Shown: piece by piece, positions 17,379-25,936 of the stretch | Layout: each line of letters begins with the position of its first letter | How positions within the stretch are numbered: position 1 is the stretch's first letter | NCBI GenBank assembly: GCA_016934735.1 | Contig: JAFGSG010000031.1 | Coordinates: 1 to 39,489 of the forward strand | Length of the DNA: 39,489 nucleotides | Direction: 5' to 3' | DNA from: Spirochaetota bacterium | GTDB lineage: Bacteria; Spirochaetota; UBA4802; JAFGDQ01 | The notes under the pieces: model-generated | Told to the model about the DNA's origin: nothing | The model's database searches: none | What the model saw: only the letters and a program-made list of their open reading frames with translations | Made by a program: the position numbers and the translations under genes

Positions 17379-18908
17379 ATGAACCATAATAAAAAACGTA
17401 TTTATCTTATCAATCCCCATAATCCGGATAATTTCTGGACAATGCAGAGCTCAGTTAAGGCAGTCGGTGCGAAGACCCTGATGCCGAATGCAGCGCTGGC
17501 TACTTTAATTTCGCTTACGCCAAAAGACCTGGATATTGAATATATTTACTGCGATGAAAATATTGCCAAAATTGACTGGAACATAAAATGCGATTTAGTT
17601 GCTGTTACCGGATACACTCTTCATTCACAGCGTATAACGGAGATATGCAACGAATTCAGGAAACACAACGTCCCGGTTGCACTCGGCGGCACATTTGCAA
17701 CGCTTCACAGGGAATATGCCCGTAAACTTGCCGACCATCTTTTTATTTACGAAGCCGAATACACATGGCCTCAGTTTTTAAAAGAATGGGTTAACGGCAA
17801 AGCAAAAGATCTTTATGTGCAGAAAGAACATATTGATATGGAAGACAGCCCTGCCCCGGACTGGTCGTTTATCAATGGCAGGGAATACCTTTATTTTACA
17901 GTACAAACCAGCAGAGGCTGTCCTAATAACTGCGATTTTTGCGATGCAGTAAAATTAGTCGGCCATAAATACCGCACTAAATCAATAGAACAGATAATGG
18001 CCGAAATTAAAAACGCCTACAATGCGGGAGCGGAGACAATCTTTTTTTCCGAAGATAATTTTTTTGTAAAAAAATCATTCACTGTAGAATTACTTACGGA
18101 AATTATTAAACTCAACACAAGCCTCCCCACTCCCCTGTCCTTCAGCGCACAGGCTACCATTAAAATCGGAAATGATGAAGAAATTCTTAAATTACTCGCT
18201 GATGCGCGTTTTTCGGTAATATTCCTGGGTGTTGAAAGTATTAAAAAAGAATGCCTTAACGAAATAAATAAAGGTCACATATATCATTTCAATCCAGTTA
18301 AAGCTGTTTCCAAGATGTCAAGTTATGGCATAATTCCGTTTGTCGGCCTGATAGTAGGATTTGACAATGACACCATTTCTACATTTCAGGAACTTGAAGA
18401 ATTCCTGCTAAGCACTGCAAGTCCAATTGCATCAATCAGTGTACTAAACGCTCCGGAAAATACCACTCTGTATAAGAGAATGAAAAAAGCGGGAAGGATA
18501 AATGAAAATTTCCAGGGCTTATGGCATTTTTCTACAAATATAAAGCCGACTTCAATGCCCCTTTCCGAACTGATCACGAGACACAGGAAACTGTTTAAAA
18601 ATCTGTACGAACCCGAAAATTTTGAAGCGCGAGCACTCGACTGGATGAAAAACATAAAGTACTACACTAGTCTTTATAAAAACTCAAAAACGAATTTTTC
18701 AAAATTATGCAAATTTTTTTATATATTAAAGTATTATATTTTAAATGAGCCTCTGCCTGTGATAAGAATGTTCTTCAGACTGATCAATAAGTCGCGTAAA
18801 ATAAATCCGAGACTGATAAAGAAATCGATCACTCTTTTATCACAATACTGCCACTATTATGATTTCGCGAATAACGCGTCATGGCAAAACTTAAAAGACG
18901 AGGTATAA
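17379..18908 (+). CDS. B12-binding-domain radical SAM protein (DUF4070-like)
   Basis: The 509-aa product has an N-terminal cobalamin-binding-like domain (about 5-140, with VTGYTLHSQRI and LGGTFATLH), then a radical SAM domain with the cluster-binding CxxxCxxC at C181, C185 and C188 (SRGCPNNCDFCD). The region GIIPFVGLIVGFDND with the following helices resembles the C-terminal module of the DUF4070 group, which includes the hopanoid methylase HpnP. It should use S-adenosylmethionine and a [4Fe-4S] cluster, possibly as a C-methylase or ring-modifying enzyme. The substrate cannot be read; no hopanoid genes lie nearby. It faces the pyrimidine-dimer glycosylase with 11 bp between stops. Confidence 0.9.
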   Translation: MNHNKKRIYLINPHNPDNFWTMQSSVKAVGAKTLMPNAALATLISLTPKDLDIEYIYCDENIAKIDWNIKCDLVAVTGYTLHSQRITEICNEFRKHNVPVALGGTFATLHREYARKLADHLFIYEAEYTWPQFLKEWVNGKAKDLYVQKEHIDMEDSPAPDWSFINGREYLYFTVQTSRGCPNNCDFCDAVKLVGHKYRTKSIEQIMAEIKNAYNAGAETIFFSEDNFFVKKSFTVELLTEIIKLNTSLPTPLSFSAQATIKIGNDEEILKLLADARFSVIFLGVESIKKECLNEINKGHIYHFNPVKAVSKMSSYGIIPFVGLIVGFDNDTISTFQELEEFLLSTASPIASISVLNAPENTTLYKRMKKAGRINENFQGLWHFSTNIKPTSMPLSELITRHRKLFKNLYEPENFEARALDWMKNIKYYTSLYKNSKTNFSKLCKFFYILKYYILNEPLPVIRMFFRLINKSRKINPRLIKKSITLLSQYCHYYDFANNASWQNLKDEV

Positions 18909-18919
18909 AGAGCCGGACT

Positions 18920-19351
18920 TTAAAGCATTTTTTCCCATGTTTCAATTTCTCCGGATCTGATTATAAAAAGAGGATGTGGCCTCGGCATTCTTTTATTTTT
19001 AATTTTTAAATATCTTTCCCTATCCCTATACTTAAGCTTATTCTTAAGATGCGCTAACTCAAATTCAAGCTGACCGCTTGTTACTTTAAGCTGACTGCAT
19101 TTGATATTTTTCTCAATTTTTGTAATGTCAAATTTATAACCGCGATTAACGGCTTCGATATATACCCAGTACAAATAATATAGCATCGATCTCTCCGGAT
19201 CCTTCACCGAAAGAAAACGTTCCAGCTGAGGATGGTTTCTGTAACCTTTAGTCATTCCCCTTAGTACCTTCAGCGCCAGCAAGCCCTCTCTCCATAGTGC
19301 GACAAGCCCTTTAGCATCAAGATAAGCGGGATGCAATGACCACAGTCTCAT
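18920..19351 (-). CDS. Pyrimidine dimer DNA glycosylase / endonuclease V family
   Basis: The 143-aa product matches the family of T4 endonuclease V relatives, opening MRLWSLHPAYLDAKGLVALW and containing GYRNHPQLERF near 37-47 and a second helix pair ending RGYKFD. These enzymes excise UV-induced pyrimidine dimers. In T4 DenV the N-terminal Thr amine is the nucleophile; here Arg follows Met, as I recall for this bacterial subgroup, so activity is not proven. A longer frame begins at 19468, but GAGGAGG (19358-19364) lies 6 nt before ATG 19351 and fixes the start. The C-terminal 40 residues are rich in Lys and Arg. Confidence 0.82.
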   Translation of the reverse strand: MRLWSLHPAYLDAKGLVALWREGLLALKVLRGMTKGYRNHPQLERFLSVKDPERSMLYYLYWVYIEAVNRGYKFDITKIEKNIKCSQLKVTSGQLEFELAHLKNKLKYRDRERYLKIKNKRMPRPHPLFIIRSGEIETWEKML

Positions 19352-19680
19352 AAAAGGCCTCCTCACACAGATAATAATATAAAATTCAATGCCTGTTTTA
19401 ACGCAATAGTCAATATCATTATAAATTTTCCCGGTATTATTTTTCTTTACACTGGATATTAATGTCAACAGCAGATCAAACCGGGATATAAGCGCTTATG
19501 TTTATTAGCTTGTTTTCTCAAAATCAGGTTTTAATTTCCCGTATGTATAACTTCATTCTGACTTTTTAGAATGATTAGACGAATGACCTTAAAATACTAA
19601 ATTTTAAAAAATTAAAAATTGAATTGATTCAGGCCTATAATTATCCTTGCATTTAAATAAGGATTAATTATAATAAAATA
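19352..19680. other. Gene-free gap between the glycosylase and PAS genes
   Basis: This 329-bp gap separates divergent genes. The minus frame stays open up to 19468 but looks like leader sequence, not protein. I see a TATAAT at 19636-19641 without a matching -35, and an AAGGAT at 19659-19664 too far from the PAS start to be its usual ribosome site. Nothing else is supported. Confidence 0.5.
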
Positions 19681-20823
19681 GTGATAACGTCCTCAGAAAA
19701 AATATTTAGCAGTACTTCTGCGCTTGTTGTGATATTTAGCACAGCGAGGAAAATTATTTGGGTAAATGATGCTTTCGAAAAAAACTTAGGATATGCTACG
19801 TCTCAATTAATAAAAATCGACCGCTGGCCCTTTTTCGCAGCAAGCTATCAGGAACAATTCTTATCCATTATAAGGAAAGTACTTTCTGGGAATCCGCAGG
19901 AATCATTCAATACACCGGTTACATGTTTAAACAATAAAATCAAAACTATCCGCTGGAGCACATTACTCATCAGCAACAATGAGAGTCCGCAGCAAAACCT
20001 TGTGATTGCCTTTGGGGTTGAAATTAAGTCCCCCGAAAAAAATATAGATAGCAACATAATAGACGAAGGTTATCGGATTTTTTTTGAAAATATGGGAACA
20101 AGTATAATGTTCATCCGAGAGGACATGACTATTGATATCGTGAACAAGGAATTTGAAAAATTAACAGGTTATGCCAAGGCCCGGATAGAAGGGAAGATGA
20201 AGTGGACTGAGTTTATAGCCGATACGGATACCCTTGAAAGCATGAAAAAATATCACTGGCGCCGCAGAATTGATCCGGGTCTGGCTCCGGATTCATACGA
20301 CGCAAAAATCAGAAGACGCGACGGTACTATACGGGATGCCTTGTTTTGCGTGACAATGATACCGGATACCACCTATAGCCTAGCTTCTTTGGTAGATATA
20401 ACCGAACGCAAACAAATGGAAGAAAAACTTCGTGAGAATGACCAGCTATTTCGGAACATCACTGAGAATGCCATCGATACTATTTACATAATAACACCGG
20501 ATGGAAATTTCAGCTACATGTCACCCGCATGGCTGGACCTAATAGGAGAACCTGCTATTCAGGCTATTGGCAAATCATTTATACCATACATACATCCCGA
20601 CGATGTTCAGAAATATCAGGAGTTACTTCAATATATCTTAAAATCGGGTGAGCGGGCTACAAGTATGGAATTTCGGATTTTACACTGCGACGAATCAGTT
20701 CGCTGGATTTCCTCCGTTGTTTCAGCAGCTCGTGATGATAAAGGCAATATTGTAAAATACCTGGGAATCGCACGGGACATCACGGACCAGAAGACGGCTG
20801 AAAAAAAATCCAAGCATAGTTAA
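19681..20823 (+). CDS. Protein of three PAS domains without an output domain
   Basis: The 380-aa product contains three PAS/PAC units (about 10-115, 130-245 and 250-372). The second and third end in the typical LVDITERKQMEE and IARDITDQKTAE linkers that normally lead into a kinase, GGDEF or next PAS domain. Here the frame stops eight residues after the last linker, and no output domain lies in any frame of the 149 bp downstream. It has no membrane helix. It is either a stand-alone sensor that acts by protein contact or a truncated kinase or cyclase. The start is GTG 19681 directly after an in-frame TAG; the ribosome site is poor, so the exact N-terminus is unsure. Confidence 0.85.
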   Translation: MITSSEKIFSSTSALVVIFSTARKIIWVNDAFEKNLGYATSQLIKIDRWPFFAASYQEQFLSIIRKVLSGNPQESFNTPVTCLNNKIKTIRWSTLLISNNESPQQNLVIAFGVEIKSPEKNIDSNIIDEGYRIFFENMGTSIMFIREDMTIDIVNKEFEKLTGYAKARIEGKMKWTEFIADTDTLESMKKYHWRRRIDPGLAPDSYDAKIRRRDGTIRDALFCVTMIPDTTYSLASLVDITERKQMEEKLRENDQLFRNITENAIDTIYIITPDGNFSYMSPAWLDLIGEPAIQAIGKSFIPYIHPDDVQKYQELLQYILKSGERATSMEFRILHCDESVRWISSVVSAARDDKGNIVKYLGIARDITDQKTAEKKSKHS

Positions 20824-20861
20824 ATACTCTATTATAAATCAAATCAGAATCTATCTTAAAA

Positions 20862-20883
20862 ATGCTATGCTCAGTATGCTATG
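20862..20883. repeat. Direct repeat pair ATGCTATG
   Basis: ATGCTATG occurs at 20862-20869 and again at 20876-20883, 14 bp apart, in the gap after the PAS gene. It may be chance or a binding-site pair; nothing else supports a role. Confidence 0.25.
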
Positions 20884-20972
20884 TTTATATTTGGCAATCC
20901 ACACTGCCCGACAGGCAAAGATAAAACAGACTTTTGAAAATTCAGTTTTCCAGAGGGTTGAAAGCTTAAAAA

Positions 20973-21341
20973 CTATTTTACCCGATATTCTGTAATCTTC
21001 GTGTAAACAAAATCCGCTATCCTCTTTTCGATTTTTTTACTTTCTTCGCTGAATCTGACTGCAATATTTTCCTTTTCGAATATTCCATCAGCCGTTAAAA
21101 TCGGCGTTGCCTTATATTTATCCGGAAAGCTCTCTCCATCATCTATCCTATCATGCGAAAAACCGGATCCCTCTTTCCATGTTAGGACTCTTTGCTTTCT
21201 CTTTTTATCATAACAAAGCTGAAATCCTGTTATTTCATCCTCAGGTCCTAACCAGACTATCAGGTCAAAGTAATCGCTCCAGAACCATCTTCGCAATGAT
21301 TCTCCCTTGATCTGACGTACGTTTTCAGTCTCACGCATCAT
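20973..21341 (-). CDS. Conserved-looking hypothetical protein
   Basis: The 122-aa product has no named domain that I recognise. It looks like one compact soluble alpha/beta domain: an N-terminal RRWFWSDYFDLIVWL, then GFQLCYDKKRK with a Gly-Phe turn, TWKEGSGFSHDRIDDGES, and TPILTADGIF followed by a charged helix. Such sequences occur as stand-alone conserved hypotheticals in varied Gram-negative bacteria, as far as I recall. Two adjacent ATGs (21341 and 21338) are possible starts. No membrane segment, Cys cluster or signal peptide is present. It lies alone on the minus strand, divergent from birA. Confidence 0.68.
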   Translation of the reverse strand: MMRETENVRQIKGESLRRWFWSDYFDLIVWLGPEDEITGFQLCYDKKRKQRVLTWKEGSGFSHDRIDDGESFPDKYKATPILTADGIFEKENIAVRFSEESKKIEKRIADFVYTKITEYRVK

Positions 21342-21400
21342 TAGTTTTGCTGCCTGACAAATTATATTTGAAATTCAATATATATATTTTCGAAAATCCA

Positions 21401-21429
21401 TTGACAAGCACTTAAATTATTTTTAACAG
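21401..21429 (+). promoter_or_regulatory. Weak candidate promoter for birA
   Basis: A perfect TTGACA at 21401-21406 is followed after 17 nt by TAACAG (21424-21429), a poor -10 matching 3 of 6 bases, 12 bp before the start codon. The short leader makes this uncertain. Confidence 0.3.
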
Positions 21430-21441
21430 TAATGTAAAAAC

Positions 21442-22308
21442 ATGTCAATATACAGATTTTTCAATAATTTTACAAAACAAAAGAAAAGCCTGCAACCACT
21501 ATCAAAAGACTCCGTCCCGGATAAAATGAATCCGGATATGATCAGGTCTGGCCTTAAGACTGCTTTTATCGGCCAAAGCATTGTGTATTCCACCAAAACA
21601 GAGTCCACAAACAAAGACGCTAAAGAGCTGGCAGAAAAAGGCGCACGTGAAGGCACGCTCGTTATTACAGAAGAGCAGGCGAAAGGAAGAGGCAGACTTA
21701 ATCGAAGCTGGGTATCAGCGCCGCATGAAAACATACTCATATCGCTCATCTTCCGCCCTGCGTTACCGCCTTCAAAATTATTTTCTTTAACAATGATCAC
21801 TTCGATTGCAATCGTGAAAGCAATCAGAAAAACAACAGGTTTAAAAACCAAAATAAAATGGCCCAATGATATTTATTATAATAATAAAAAACTGGCAGGA
21901 ATTTTAACGGAATTAAACGTCGGGAGAAATCAAATAAATTATGCGATTGTAGGCATCGGCTTAAACGTTAATGCCGATATGAATAAATTCCCGGAAATTA
22001 AAGAGATCGCAACCAGCCTTTTTAATGAGACAGGCAAAATTATATCCAGAAATGAATTATTAAAAGAAATTTTATTTAAACTTGAGAAGAAATATAATCT
22101 GTTAAAGGATGGAAAAAACAATAGGATTCGTAAAAACTGGAATAAGTATTCGCTGGTTACCGGCAGGCATGTAACAGTATTTTCCGAAGGATACAGCGAA
22201 GAAGGAATAGCTGATTCTATAGCAGAAGACGGCTCTCTTATTCTGCTAAAAAGCAATGGGGAGAAAAAAAATATTCTTTGCGGAGATGTTTCCTTAAGAA
22301 TAAAATAA
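21442..22308 (+). CDS. birA: Biotin--[acetyl-CoA-carboxylase] ligase
   Basis: Biotin protein ligase activates biotin with ATP and attaches it to a Lys of carrier proteins such as AccB. The 288-aa product shows the ATP/biotin loop GRGRLNRSW (82-90), the KWPND motif (139-143) with active Lys150 in NNKKLAGIL, and a C-terminal SH3-like domain from about 235. The first 35 residues are polar and too short for the winged helix of bifunctional BirA, so this is probably a monofunctional (group I) enzyme that does not repress bio genes. It precedes pheS by 177 bp. Confidence 0.94.
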   Translation: MSIYRFFNNFTKQKKSLQPLSKDSVPDKMNPDMIRSGLKTAFIGQSIVYSTKTESTNKDAKELAEKGAREGTLVITEEQAKGRGRLNRSWVSAPHENILISLIFRPALPPSKLFSLTMITSIAIVKAIRKTTGLKTKIKWPNDIYYNNKKLAGILTELNVGRNQINYAIVGIGLNVNADMNKFPEIKEIATSLFNETGKIISRNELLKEILFKLEKKYNLLKDGKNNRIRKNWNKYSLVTGRHVTVFSEGYSEEGIADSIAEDGSLILLKSNGEKKNILCGDVSLRIK

Positions 22309-22485
22309 TAAACAAATTTCCTTGACTTTTTAACACATTTTATCTTTTTTATACTTCTTATCGCTGTCTCCCGTTGAAATCCGGTAAAATAAAATATATA
22401 AATCCCGGCTCTCTGCGATGAGCTATAACAGCAAGGCAGTCCATCTGATGGCAGTCAGTTATTTTCCTATAGGTTTATAAACGCA

Positions 22486-23511
22486 ATGAAAGAACAATTA
22501 GAAAATATTCTAAAAACCACGCTTTCTGATATTTCCAGAGCAAATACTGCAGACGATGCGGAAGCAATACGCATAAAAGTACTCGGGAGGAAAGGCGAAC
22601 TAACAGCTATACTACGTTCGCTTGGAAGCCTTTCACACGAAGAAAAATCGGTTTTAGGCAAGCGCTCGAACGAGATCAAGAAGATTATCGAAAACTCGAT
22701 TGACGAAAAGATGGCAGCGTTCTCAGAGATCTCAGCAGACCAGCTCTGCAGGGACGAATGGCTCGACGTAACTCTTAACAAGCCCGCGCTTTTTACCGGC
22801 AGAGGCCGCATGCATATACTCTCGCAGGTACAATACGAGATTGAGGATATTTTTTCATCCATGGGCTTTATGATAGTCGACGGCCCGGAAGCTGAAATAG
22901 AATATTATAATTTTGAGGCCCTCAACATTCCGAAGCATCATCCTGCACGGGACATGCAGGACACATTCTGGACAGAGGACGGCAATCTGCTGCGCACACA
23001 GACATCCGCAATTCAGATACGTGCAATGGAGAAGCACAAGCCGCCTTTTAAGATGCTGGGTCCCGGACGCGTATTCCGCTATGAGGCCGTGGACGCATCG
23101 CACGAGCACACATTCCACCAGATCGAAGGCATGATGGTGGATAAAGACATCTCAGTTTCAAATCTTATATATATAATGAAAGAATGTCTTTCAGCTATAT
23201 TCAAAAAGGATATCACTGTCAGGCTGCGTCCCTCCTATTATCCGTTCGTTGAACCTGGATTTGACCTGGATTTCCAGTGCATGATATGCGGCGGCAAGGG
23301 CTGCAAAGTATGCAAACAAAACGGCTGGTTAGAATTCCTGGGCTGCGGGCTAGTGCATCCAAAAGTCCTCCGTGCAGGTAAAATTGACCCGGACAAATGG
23401 TCGGGCTTCGCATTCGGGATGGGGCTTGAGCGCCTCGTCCAGATGCGCTACGGCATAAACGACATTCGTCATTATCAGAGCGGCGACCTTCGCTTCCTCT
23501 CCCAATTCTAA
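22486..23511 (+). CDS. pheS: Phenylalanine--tRNA ligase alpha subunit
   Basis: PheS is the catalytic subunit of the alpha2beta2 phenylalanyl-tRNA synthetase. The 341-aa product has the N-terminal coiled coil (about 1-85), then the class II core: motif 1 around VQYEIEDIFSSMGF, motif 2 near FRYEAVDASHEHTFHQIEG and motif 3 near FGMGLERLVQMRYG. A four-Cys cluster, CMICGGKGCKVC (about 265-276), is typical of many bacterial PheS proteins and probably binds zinc. Length is normal. pheT starts 28 bp downstream, the usual operon. The 177-bp leader has no terminator-antiterminator pair I can support, so attenuation is not claimed. Confidence 0.97.
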   Translation: MKEQLENILKTTLSDISRANTADDAEAIRIKVLGRKGELTAILRSLGSLSHEEKSVLGKRSNEIKKIIENSIDEKMAAFSEISADQLCRDEWLDVTLNKPALFTGRGRMHILSQVQYEIEDIFSSMGFMIVDGPEAEIEYYNFEALNIPKHHPARDMQDTFWTEDGNLLRTQTSAIQIRAMEKHKPPFKMLGPGRVFRYEAVDASHEHTFHQIEGMMVDKDISVSNLIYIMKECLSAIFKKDITVRLRPSYYPFVEPGFDLDFQCMICGGKGCKVCKQNGWLEFLGCGLVHPKVLRAGKIDPDKWSGFAFGMGLERLVQMRYGINDIRHYQSGDLRFLSQF

Positions 23512-23538
23512 ATATCAGACAATACCGGAGTATTTTTT

Positions 23539-25935
23539 ATGTGGATATCACTTAATATAATTTCGAAGATAACGAATATAAGCGGCATTCCTGCCGAAGA
23601 ACTTGCTCACAGGCTCACAATGTCTACTGCGGAAATAGAAAGCATTCACCGCATGAACGAACATTTCCGGACAATAGTCACTGCGAAGATACTTGAAGTA
23701 AAGAAACATCCCGGCGCTGACAAGCTAACACTTGTTGATCTTGACACAGGGAGTGAAAAACTGCGGGTCGTATGCGGTGCGCCCAATCACAAGACCGGCG
23801 ACATTGTAGCGCTTGCCAAAACCGGCACAAAGTTCAGCGAAGAATTCGTAATAAAAAAAAGCAAGATACGCGGTGAAGAATCCAATGGTATGCTCTGTTC
23901 CGAAAAAGAACTCGGCCTGTCAGATGATCATTCAGGAATAATGATACTCCCTTCAGGTACTCCGCTCGGCAAGAGCCTTGCCGAGTTATTTCCTGACTGG
24001 ATCGATACGCTTCTCGAGATAGACAATAAGTCTATCACGCACAGGCCTGATCTCTGGAGCCATGCAGGCATTGCACGCGAGATAGGCGCATTATTCGGAA
24101 GACCTGTAAAGAACATTATAAATGAAAAGCTGGAAGCTGATTTCAAAAATACAGACCACCTTAAAGTTACTATTAAGTGCCCGGATGAAGCTCCACGCTA
24201 TACCGGCCTAGTGGTAAAAAATATAAAGATTGCCGAATCTCCCGAGTGGCTGAAAGCAAAGGTCACTGCCATAGGTATGAGGCCTATAAGCAATATAGTT
24301 GATATTACTAACTATGTTATGTCCGAGATAGGCGAACCTATGCATGCATTTGACAGAAAAAAACTGGCAGGCGACGAGATCATTGTACGTATGGCTAAAG
24401 ACGGCGAGAAGATGAACACGCTGGACGGACGCGAACACACGTTATGCGCTGAAGACATTGTAATATCCGATAAGAGCGGGCCCATAGCCCTTGCAGGCGT
24501 CATGGGCGGGGGCAACAGCGAGATCGAAGACAGCACAAGCGAGATAGTTCTCGAGGCAGCCAACTTCAACGCAGTGAACGTACGAAAGACTGCACACAGG
24601 TATAATCTGCCCAGCGACGCTTCCATGCGTTTTGAGAAGTCCCAGTCGCCGGAACTTACACGGCCTGCGCTTCTTCGCTGTTATGAGCTTATAAAGCAGA
24701 TCATTCCTGAAGCGGAAGCGGTTACGCATATAGTTGATAATTATCCAAAAAAATTAAATGCTATTTCTATCAGCACCACGACTTCATATATAAGACATAA
24801 ACTCGGCCATGATGTATCCGATGCGAGAATAATCGAAATACTGAAATCGCTCGAATTCGGAGTTGAAGCAACGGGCGAAAATTTGATTATACAAGTCCCG
24901 CATTACAGAGCCACAAAGGATATTTCAATAGAGGCGGATATAGTTGAGGAAGTAGGCCGGGTTTACGGATACGATAATATAAACCAGTCATCCCCTCTTG
25001 TCTCATGCAAAGTTCCGGTTGTCAACGAAACCAGACAATTTGAAAGACTCGTGAAGAGCATACTTACAGCAAATTACAATATGACAGAAGTAACAAGCTA
25101 CTCTTTTACTGGTGAGGATGCTCTGAATATGTCCGGTATAAACAGCGACAAAGAGTTGAGGCTCCGCAACCCTCTCTCGCAGGATCAGGACAGGTTGAGA
25201 CGCACTCTATTGCCGAACATGCTGAAAAACATATGGTACAATCATAGATATTCGGAAACATTTGCAATGTTCGAACTCGGACGTGTTTATAAAAAGGACG
25301 ACAGAAAATCGAAAGACCTGATCGCAGAAGAAAGATGGATTTGCGGCTCATTCTATATAAAAAATGCAAACGACGACCTCTTTTTCTATGCAAAAAACGC
25401 TGGAATCGGGCTTCTGGAAACGCTTAAAGTGAAAAATTTGCGGTACAAGCCTGCTACAGAAAATTTGTTGCCGTATATGCATCCTGGCAGAACGCTGGCC
25501 ATAGAGATAAACGATGAAGTTGCGGGTCATGTGTTCGAGCTTCACCCGAAGATGTATAAAAAATTCGATTTCACAGGCAAGACCGCACTGTTTGACATAA
25601 ACATGGAGACTGTAATGACAGCGGAAAAAGCGGGAATGCGGTTCACGGAACTTCCCAAGTTCCCGGATGTCACTTTCGAAATATCGGTTCTTGCGGACAA
25701 ATATGCCTATATCGCGGATATACATTCCGTCATTGAAAAAAGCAACAGGGAATTTATAAGAAGCATTGATGTGATCTCAGTTTACGAAGGTGCGCCTGTG
25801 CCGGAAGGAATAAAATCAGTATCCTTTAAAATTATTTTCAACGCGAAAGATTCTACGCTTTCACCTGAACAGATAGAAAAACTTCAGAAAAACGTTGTGA
25901 ATGCGCTCAGCAAAAGCGGATACAAGCTCAGATAA
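23539..25935 (+). CDS. pheT: Phenylalanine--tRNA ligase beta subunit
   Basis: PheT forms the tRNA-binding and editing half of phenylalanyl-tRNA synthetase. The 798-aa product has the N-terminal EMAP-type tRNA-binding domain (about 40-150, VKKHPGADKLTLVDLDTG), the B3/B4 editing domain (about 210-390, with PISNIVDITNYVM), B5 (about 400-475), a catalytic-like core and a C-terminal ferredoxin-fold anticodon-binding domain (about 705-798, beginning FPDVTFEISV). All domains of the full-length family are present. Start ATG 23539 lies after GGAG at 23525-23528. Its stop lies 1 bp from the stop of the convergent amidohydrolase. Confidence 0.97.
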   Translation: MWISLNIISKITNISGIPAEELAHRLTMSTAEIESIHRMNEHFRTIVTAKILEVKKHPGADKLTLVDLDTGSEKLRVVCGAPNHKTGDIVALAKTGTKFSEEFVIKKSKIRGEESNGMLCSEKELGLSDDHSGIMILPSGTPLGKSLAELFPDWIDTLLEIDNKSITHRPDLWSHAGIAREIGALFGRPVKNIINEKLEADFKNTDHLKVTIKCPDEAPRYTGLVVKNIKIAESPEWLKAKVTAIGMRPISNIVDITNYVMSEIGEPMHAFDRKKLAGDEIIVRMAKDGEKMNTLDGREHTLCAEDIVISDKSGPIALAGVMGGGNSEIEDSTSEIVLEAANFNAVNVRKTAHRYNLPSDASMRFEKSQSPELTRPALLRCYELIKQIIPEAEAVTHIVDNYPKKLNAISISTTTSYIRHKLGHDVSDARIIEILKSLEFGVEATGENLIIQVPHYRATKDISIEADIVEEVGRVYGYDNINQSSPLVSCKVPVVNETRQFERLVKSILTANYNMTEVTSYSFTGEDALNMSGINSDKELRLRNPLSQDQDRLRRTLLPNMLKNIWYNHRYSETFAMFELGRVYKKDDRKSKDLIAEERWICGSFYIKNANDDLFFYAKNAGIGLLETLKVKNLRYKPATENLLPYMHPGRTLAIEINDEVAGHVFELHPKMYKKFDFTGKTALFDINMETVMTAEKAGMRFTELPKFPDVTFEISVLADKYAYIADIHSVIEKSNREFIRSIDVISVYEGAPVPEGIKSVSFKIIFNAKDSTLSPEQIEKLQKNVVNALSKSGYKLR

Positions 25936-25936
25936 T

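Noticed and set aside
19352-19468. Longer pyrimidine-dimer glycosylase start at 19468
   Set aside because: The extra 39 residues do not resemble the family, and GAGGAGG lies 6 nt before ATG 19351.
22309-22485. T-box or attenuator before pheS
   Set aside because: I found no T-box core and no terminator with a U-tract; only a short CCAT/ATGG pair and a repeated GGCAGTC.
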